From: a virus
DNA length: 24,502 nt
Direction: 5' to 3' (one strand)
IMG/VR virus record: IMGVR_UViG_3300035701_001486
Location: 1-24,502 of that record
The notes below the pieces were generated by a model. That model saw only the letters and a program-made list of their open reading frames with translations, searched no databases and was not told the DNA's origin. Of the stretch, positions 21,032 through 24,502 are shown piece after piece (positions within the stretch are counted from its first letter, which is position 1; every line of letters starts with the position of its first letter). The translations under genes were made by a program, and so were the position numbers.

Positions 21032-21636
21032 TGACCACCGCCATCGACCGCGGCGATCACACGTACGTCAGCCCCGCAGGGCATATCCTACCGGGAATCT
21101 CCAGCGTCTTGCGTGCGGCGGGACTGCTGGCGGATATGCCCGGCGGCAACGAGGCGGCGATGCAACGTGGGAGTCGAGTCCACAAGGCCGTGGAATTCGA
21201 CACGACCAACGAACTTGACGAGGCGTCGATGGACGATGGGGAGTTGTTCCTCGTCCATGCGGCGCGGCGGGCCCGGCAGGATCTCAAGCTCGATATCATC
21301 GCCGTGGAGTCCTGCGTCTGCAACGAGGCGCTCGGGTACGCTACGAAGGTGGATGCCGTTGTGCGTTGGGAGGGGAAGTTGACGGTGGTGAACTACAAGA
21401 CGGGGAATTTTTACCGCCACTACCCGATCCAGATGGCGCTCGAGGCGTTGTGCGTGGAGGAACCCGTGCGGCGCCTGGGGATCTATCTGCGTCCGAGTAC
21501 CCACTATCTCATACAAGAGTACACCGACCGGGAGGACTACGCGGTGGCGAGAGCGTGCGCGACCATCGCGGCCTGGAAACGTGGACAGAAGAACAACGAG
21601 GAAGCGATGAGCGACCTGAAAGAGGAGATCGTATGA
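21031..21636 (+). CDS. PD-(D/E)XK nuclease-type protein with altered active site (201 aa)
   Basis: The layout matches RecB/Cas4-like nucleases: GSRVHKAVE at 47-55, AVES with E93, KVDAVV with D108, a strand, then VVNYKTG at 119-125, and IQMALEA (Q134) as the motif-IV-like glutamine. The catalytic [DE]-x-K motif reads N-Y-K, with Asn121 where Asp or Glu is expected. So the enzyme may be weak, need a changed metal set, or have lost cleavage. It overlaps the previous gene by one base. Paired with an annealing protein it would normally be the exonuclease of a recombination pair. Confidence 0.75.
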   Translation: MTTAIDRGDHTYVSPAGHILPGISSVLRAAGLLADMPGGNEAAMQRGSRVHKAVEFDTTNELDEASMDDGELFLVHAARRARQDLKLDIIAVESCVCNEALGYATKVDAVVRWEGKLTVVNYKTGNFYRHYPIQMALEALCVEEPVRRLGIYLRPSTHYLIQEYTDREDYAVARACATIAAWKRGQKNNEEAMSDLKEEIV

Positions 21637-22310
21637 CCAATACCATGATCGAGATGCCCGACAAGGGCGAACTCCAAGCGGCTACGGCGCCCGTGCTAAC
21701 GGCGGCCAGATGTCTCGTCATTACGGACAAGCCATCCCACGGCACGGGGATGAATCTGCTCAAGACGTTGGCCTGCGCCGAGCGCACCGTCAAGTCCAAG
21801 CTGAACCCCATCGTGGATACCGCCCACAAGGCCCACGCCATGTTGACGGCGCTCCGCAAGGAGCTGCTCGATCCCATCACCGAGGCCAAGGGAATCGTCA
21901 GCGGGAAGTTGATGGAGTACGAGGAGGCCGCGAAAGCCGCTGCCGAGGAGGAAGCCCGCCTGCTCGCCGAACAGGAGCGCAAGGCCGAGGAGGAGCGTAG
22001 GCTCCAGGCCGCCACGGATGCCGAGTCCCGCGGCGACAAGGCCGGAGCCGAGGCGATCCTGAACGAGCAGCCCGCCGAAGTCGTCGTCCACGTCGATGCG
22101 GAGGTCGCCGCCGTCGAGGGCGTCGGCAAGACCTATGAGGTATGGAGCGCGGAGGTGACGGACCTCGAGGCGCTCGTAGCACACGGCGTGGTGGAATACC
22201 TCCTGCCGAATACGGTGGCCTTGAACGCCATCGCCAGGGCCATGAAGGGCGGGTTGAAGATCCCCGGCGTGCGTGCCGTTTGCAAGACCACAAGGGCGGT
22301 GCGGGGATGA
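21633..22310 (+). CDS. Coiled-coil early protein (225 aa)
   Basis: Starts in an ATGA overlap. Residues ~45-145 form a long Lys/Glu/Ala-rich coiled coil with a repeated EEARLLAEQERKAEEE pattern. The C-terminal third has strands (VVVHVDAEVAAVEGVGKTYEVW) and a final helix. Proteins of this plan often occur beside annealing proteins in phage recombination operons, similar to DUF1351-type neighbours. Function is not known to me. The acidic-basic coiled coil could mediate oligomers or bind DNA-associated proteins. Confidence 0.7.
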   Translation: MTNTMIEMPDKGELQAATAPVLTAARCLVITDKPSHGTGMNLLKTLACAERTVKSKLNPIVDTAHKAHAMLTALRKELLDPITEAKGIVSGKLMEYEEAAKAAAEEEARLLAEQERKAEEERRLQAATDAESRGDKAGAEAILNEQPAEVVVHVDAEVAAVEGVGKTYEVWSAEVTDLEALVAHGVVEYLLPNTVALNAIARAMKGGLKIPGVRAVCKTTRAVRG

Positions 22311-22513
22311 TCGACGAAAGCTGGAAGGCAGTCATTAACTGGGTTGAAACAACGTCAGTAACAGAATATATCGCGTGGTTGTGGGCGTTGGAGCGCGAGC
22401 TAGAGGCGCCGCCAATCGCGGGCGAATACGACATCGACGGAAGACAACCGTTCCTTCACGAGTGGCATCAGGCGATCTGCGAGGGCATGGTCGATGATTC
22501 TATGCGTCAATGA
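22307..22513 (+). CDS. Small early protein (68 aa), unrecognised
   Basis: It starts in an ATGA overlap with the coiled-coil gene. The protein is Trp- and Glu-rich (WKAVINWVETTSVTEYIAWLWALE). The 3' end overlaps the next gene by 20 bp. The open frame running back into the previous gene is a shadow. It is a real small gene by spacing; no family recognised. Confidence 0.6.
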   Translation: MIDESWKAVINWVETTSVTEYIAWLWALERELEAPPIAGEYDIDGRQPFLHEWHQAICEGMVDDSMRQ

Positions 22514-22718
22514 CGAGGGCCGATTCCGTGAACTCACCTTCAGCCATCCGCCGAAAAATCAAAGGGATTGGCGGCCCGGACAATCCAGGCTTGATAAGCG
22601 GTACGTTTATGTCAAGGACCGGCTCGATGAGAAATTCCATTTGCGGCTCACTAAGAGCGAGGCGCTGGATATGATTTTGCACCTTGAGATCGAAACGGGG
22701 GATATGGATGACGCCTAA
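22494..22718 (+). CDS. Small early protein (74 aa), unrecognised
   Basis: ATG 22494 lies inside the end of the previous gene. The sequence has a beta-rich N-terminus (ILCVNDEGRFRELTF), a basic middle and an acidic helix (LTKSEALDMILHLEIETGDMDD). The 3' end overlaps the next start by 11 bp. Translational coupling with its neighbours is likely. No family recognised. Confidence 0.6.
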   Translation: MILCVNDEGRFRELTFSHPPKNQRDWRPGQSRLDKRYVYVKDRLDEKFHLRLTKSEALDMILHLEIETGDMDDA

Positions 22719-22896
22719 CGAGCTTCCCGAGGAGCAGTCGCACCCGACGCACAAGGACAGCGGAGAGCGATGCCGTAGCTACCACCAGGATCACAAGTGC
22801 TGCGTGAAATGCGCCCTCTGCGGCGAATGGATACGCCCCGAGGATATGGCCGGCGAATGCCGCGGCTACGATCCCGTGAAGGGAGCGATGGCGTGA
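22708..22896 (+). CDS. Small cysteine-rich protein (62 aa)
   Basis: I take ATG 22708 as the start. The 62-residue protein carries several Cys and His residues (HKCCVKCALCGEW, then GECRGYD) that could form one or more zinc sites. It overlaps the preceding gene by 11 bp and the following GTG start by four bases. It belongs with the series of small zinc-type proteins at the right side of the window; role unknown. Confidence 0.6.
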   Translation: MTPNELPEEQSHPTHKDSGERCRSYHQDHKCCVKCALCGEWIRPEDMAGECRGYDPVKGAMA

Positions 22897-23555
22897 AAGA
22901 CTTCGGCTACGACACCGACAAGGCATGGGACTACGAGAACGGGTTCTACCTCACCTCGCCCGTGACGCGACTCGCCAAGGCGGTAGCGCATTACGAGTTA
23001 TACAAGTCGATCATCGGACTGCCTGGGCAAGTCGTGGAATGCGGCGTATTCAAGGGCGCCTCGCTCATCCGCTGGGCGACGTACCGGGAGATCCTCGAAA
23101 GCCCGCATTCGCGCAGGATCATCGGGTTCGACGCCTTCGGACAGTTCCCCGAGCAGACGGACGCCGCTGACGCCGCCTTCGCCGCCCATTGGGAGAAGGT
23201 TTGCGGCGAGGGGATCTCCGTGGGCGAACTCAATCGGCTGATGGCCGCCAAGGGACTCGTCAACAACATCGAGCTTGTACGCGGGGATATCGTCGAGACC
23301 GTGGAGGTCTACGCGAAGGCGCATCCCGAGTTGAAGATCGCGCTCCTGCACCTGGACGTGGACGTATACGCCCCCGCTATGGCCGTACTCCAGAACCTGT
23401 GGAAGCGCATCGTCCCCGGCGGCCTGCTCGTCATGGATGACTACGGGACGCTACCAGGGGAGACGCGGGCGGTGGATGAATGGTTCGCCGGCCAGCGCGT
23501 GGAGATCCAGAAGCTGCCTTTGAGCCACGTCCCGGCGTTTGTGAGGAAGATATGA
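22893..23555 (+). CDS. TylF-type O-methyltransferase (220 aa)
   Basis: The sequence has the TylF/MycF sugar O-methyltransferase motifs: VVECGVFKGAS at 47-57 (SAM-binding), GFDAFGQF at 78-85, HLDVDVY at 153-159 with the metal-binding acidic residues, and VMDDYG at 180-185. Start is GTG 22893, overlapping the previous stop in a GTGA, with AGGGAG eight bases upstream. The family methylates hydroxyls of deoxysugars using SAM and a divalent metal. In a phage this might modify glycans on the virion or on the host. Its partner enzyme could be the DUF115-type protein of the head operon; that pairing is inference. Confidence 0.85.
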   Translation: MKDFGYDTDKAWDYENGFYLTSPVTRLAKAVAHYELYKSIIGLPGQVVECGVFKGASLIRWATYREILESPHSRRIIGFDAFGQFPEQTDAADAAFAAHWEKVCGEGISVGELNRLMAAKGLVNNIELVRGDIVETVEVYAKAHPELKIALLHLDVDVYAPAMAVLQNLWKRIVPGGLLVMDDYGTLPGETRAVDEWFAGQRVEIQKLPLSHVPAFVRKI

Positions 23556-23752
23556 TCGTTTGGAATGAGGCGACCTTGGCGGGGCGAGAATTCGATGCCC
23601 TCCCGGTCGGGACTATCTTGGTGACGCGTTCATGGAGCGATTACAACCTTCCGTGGCGCGTGCAAAGGATTATCGGGCAGGGAGAGGACGAGGATATCGC
23701 TAGGTTCAAGAATCAACAGGACGCTCTAGAATTTTCGAGGGAATTGAAGTGA
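23552..23752 (+). CDS. Small early protein (66 aa), unrecognised
   Basis: Starts in an ATGA overlap with the methyltransferase gene and ends in a GTGA overlap with the next. The sequence is beta-rich and then helical (DIARFKNQQDALEFSRELK). It may act with the methyltransferase or be independent. No motif is recognised. The frame running back from 23480 is a shadow. Confidence 0.6.
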   Translation: MIVWNEATLAGREFDALPVGTILVTRSWSDYNLPWRVQRIIGQGEDEDIARFKNQQDALEFSRELK

Positions 23753-24027
23753 AAAAGCGCAGATCCTGCTCCCGTTGTGGCCATGAATACGGTTGCCACT
23801 ATTTCGAGAATAAGGACGTGTGCGCGTACCGCGACAAGCGCGGCTGGTGTCCATGCAGGGGCTACCGCGAGCGCAGGTCTAGGACTTGTGCATGGATGAA
23901 AATAGATGAACTCGGTATGTGGTATCTAGCTGTCGGCAAAGCGGCGATGAAGGAGAAGGCCCCAGCGGATATCGTCTTTTTCTATACCTGGATCTATGCT
24001 TTGCGCGATGCGGGGAAACGCCTATGA
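23749..24027 (+). CDS. Cysteine-rich small protein (92 aa)
   Basis: A GTG start at 23749 overlaps the previous stop. The N-terminal ~45 residues are dense in Cys, His and basic residues (CSRCGHEYGCHYF, then WCPCRGY), so one or two zinc sites are likely. A helical, more hydrophobic C-terminus follows (IVFFYTWIYALRDAGK), which might form a short amphipathic or membrane-near helix. Unrecognised family. Confidence 0.6.
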   Translation: MKKRRSCSRCGHEYGCHYFENKDVCAYRDKRGWCPCRGYRERRSRTCAWMKIDELGMWYLAVGKAAMKEKAPADIVFFYTWIYALRDAGKRL

Positions 24028-24284
24028 GAAGCTGCGCGAATTGCGGACATGGAGAACACGGCGGTGTTGTGTGCCCCGAGCTGCCGAAGAAAAAAGACGG
24101 TGAAACCGTGAAAGGCGAGAAAGTCGAAAAATGCAAATCCACGTTCGTTGTGGATCTGACACACTTCGGGTGCAGGCTCTCCTCCAACCATACGTGCGAC
24201 CACTACTACGAGGGGGTAATGAAAAACGGAAAATACTTCACCGTGTCATGGGAGCGCACGAAGAATGATTCGAGGAAAGCATGA
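24024..24284 (+). CDS. Cysteine-rich small protein (86 aa)
   Basis: It starts in an ATGA overlap. CANCGHGEHGGVVC at the N-terminus gives three cysteines and two histidines; further Cys residues occur at KCKS, FGCRL and HTCDHYY. The pattern suggests two small zinc-binding units. The 3' end overlaps the next start by ATGA. No family recognised. Confidence 0.6.
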   Translation: MRSCANCGHGEHGGVVCPELPKKKDGETVKGEKVEKCKSTFVVDLTHFGCRLSSNHTCDHYYEGVMKNGKYFTVSWERTKNDSRKA

Positions 24285-24418
24285 AGCGTAAACGATGGAA
24301 GGTGAAGACGAAACTTCCTCCCGCTAACGCCGTGCGCGTGTGCGCTCGTTGCGGGAAGGGCTTTAGGGAAGCCGGAAGCTACTGCCTTGATTGTTGGGAA
24401 CATTGGATGGGACGATGA
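24281..24418 (+). CDS. Small zinc-ribbon-like protein (45 aa)
   Basis: This 45-residue basic protein has CARC near residue 21 and CLDC near residue 35, with KRKRWKVK at the N-terminus. The arrangement suits a zinc ribbon that contacts nucleic acid. It is not in the larger open frames of this region because of its size. Its start is in an ATGA overlap. Confidence 0.55.
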   Translation: MKRKRWKVKTKLPPANAVRVCARCGKGFREAGSYCLDCWEHWMGR

Positions 24419-24438
24419 TTGATTCGGTGAAACCATGA
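24415..24438 (+). CDS. Seven-codon coupled mini-ORF
   Basis: ATG at 24415 overlaps the previous stop and its own stop overlaps the next ATG at 24435, so it would hand ribosomes from one gene to the next. Too short to be confident; it may be chance. Confidence 0.2.
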   Translation: MIDSVKP

Positions 24439-24502
24439 ACAAGGCAGAAGCGAAGGAGATGGAAGACGCGGCCCACGGCATTCTAGTAGACCAGTTGACT
24501 TT
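24435..24502 (+). CDS. Start of a gene cut by the right edge
   Basis: The frame opens with ATG 24435 (MNKAEAKEMEDAAHG) and remains open to the window end, 22 codons. It starts in an ATGA overlap with the mini-ORF. Helical and acidic in what can be seen; no family can be judged. Confidence 0.5.
   Translation, partial: MNKAEAKEMEDAAHGILVDQLT

Noticed and set aside
19444-21084. 546-aa minus-strand open frame opposite the annealing and nuclease-like genes
   Set aside because: It is the GC-driven shadow of the plus-strand genes, His/Arg-rich, without ribosome site or motif.

Overview
The window is part of the genome of a tailed double-stranded DNA phage (Caudoviricetes). It could be a free phage, a prophage or a metagenomic contig, and the host cannot be named. 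The DNA is GC-rich, start sites carry strong Shine-Dalgarno sequences, and genes are packed with 4-bp ATGA/GTGA overlaps, so the host is a bacterium with ordinary translation signals. No integrase, repressor, lysis gene, tRNA, insertion sequence or CRISPR array is visible. The early tail genes look siphovirus-like (HK97-gp10-like protein, tail tube, chaperone slot, probable tape measure), but the rest of the tail lies beyond the left edge.

Left two-thirds (1-15974, all minus strand, read right to left): the packaging and morphogenesis operon. Its order is small terminase; large terminase interrupted at its P-loop by a LAGLIDADG intein; HK97-type portal; two small proteins; a MuF-like protein; a DUF115/Maf-like glycosyltransferase-type protein; a fused prohead protease plus scaffold with a probable internal scaffold start; major capsid protein with an inserted fibronectin-III-like domain; a terminator-like hairpin; four head-tail joining and tail completion proteins; tail tube; an unrecognised structural protein; a chaperone-slot protein; and the N-terminus of a probable tape measure.

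Middle (15975-18560): 15975-16271 has no gene but carries an array of TGAGACGGT repeats in both orientations, including a 14-bp hairpin. Next to it is a leftward DnaB-N/RepA-type helicase gene (17807-16272) and a small CxxC gene. The 17991-18560 region is a divergent control region. It has a consensus leftward promoter, a near-consensus rightward promoter, three TACCAAATA repeats at 22-23 bp spacing, an AT-rich stretch, a 6-bp-arm palindrome, and inverted repeats that start almost exactly at both predicted transcription starts.

Right third (18561-24502, plus strand): an early operon. It opens with a 55-aa protein and a translationally coupled mini-ORF that runs through a terminator-like hairpin. 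A recombination block follows: an Mgm101/Rad52-type annealing protein with an extra C-terminal OB-like domain, a PD-(D/E)XK-type nuclease with an altered active site, and a coiled-coil protein. Then come a TylF-type O-methyltransferase and a series of very small, cysteine-pair-rich proteins.

Reading as a system: the helicase, annealing protein and nuclease-like protein plausibly form the replication/recombination module. The repeat arrays are the best candidates for origin, operator or packaging sites. The DUF115-type enzyme in the head operon and the TylF-type methyltransferase in the early operon hint at sugar decoration of virions or another surface; this last point is inference.
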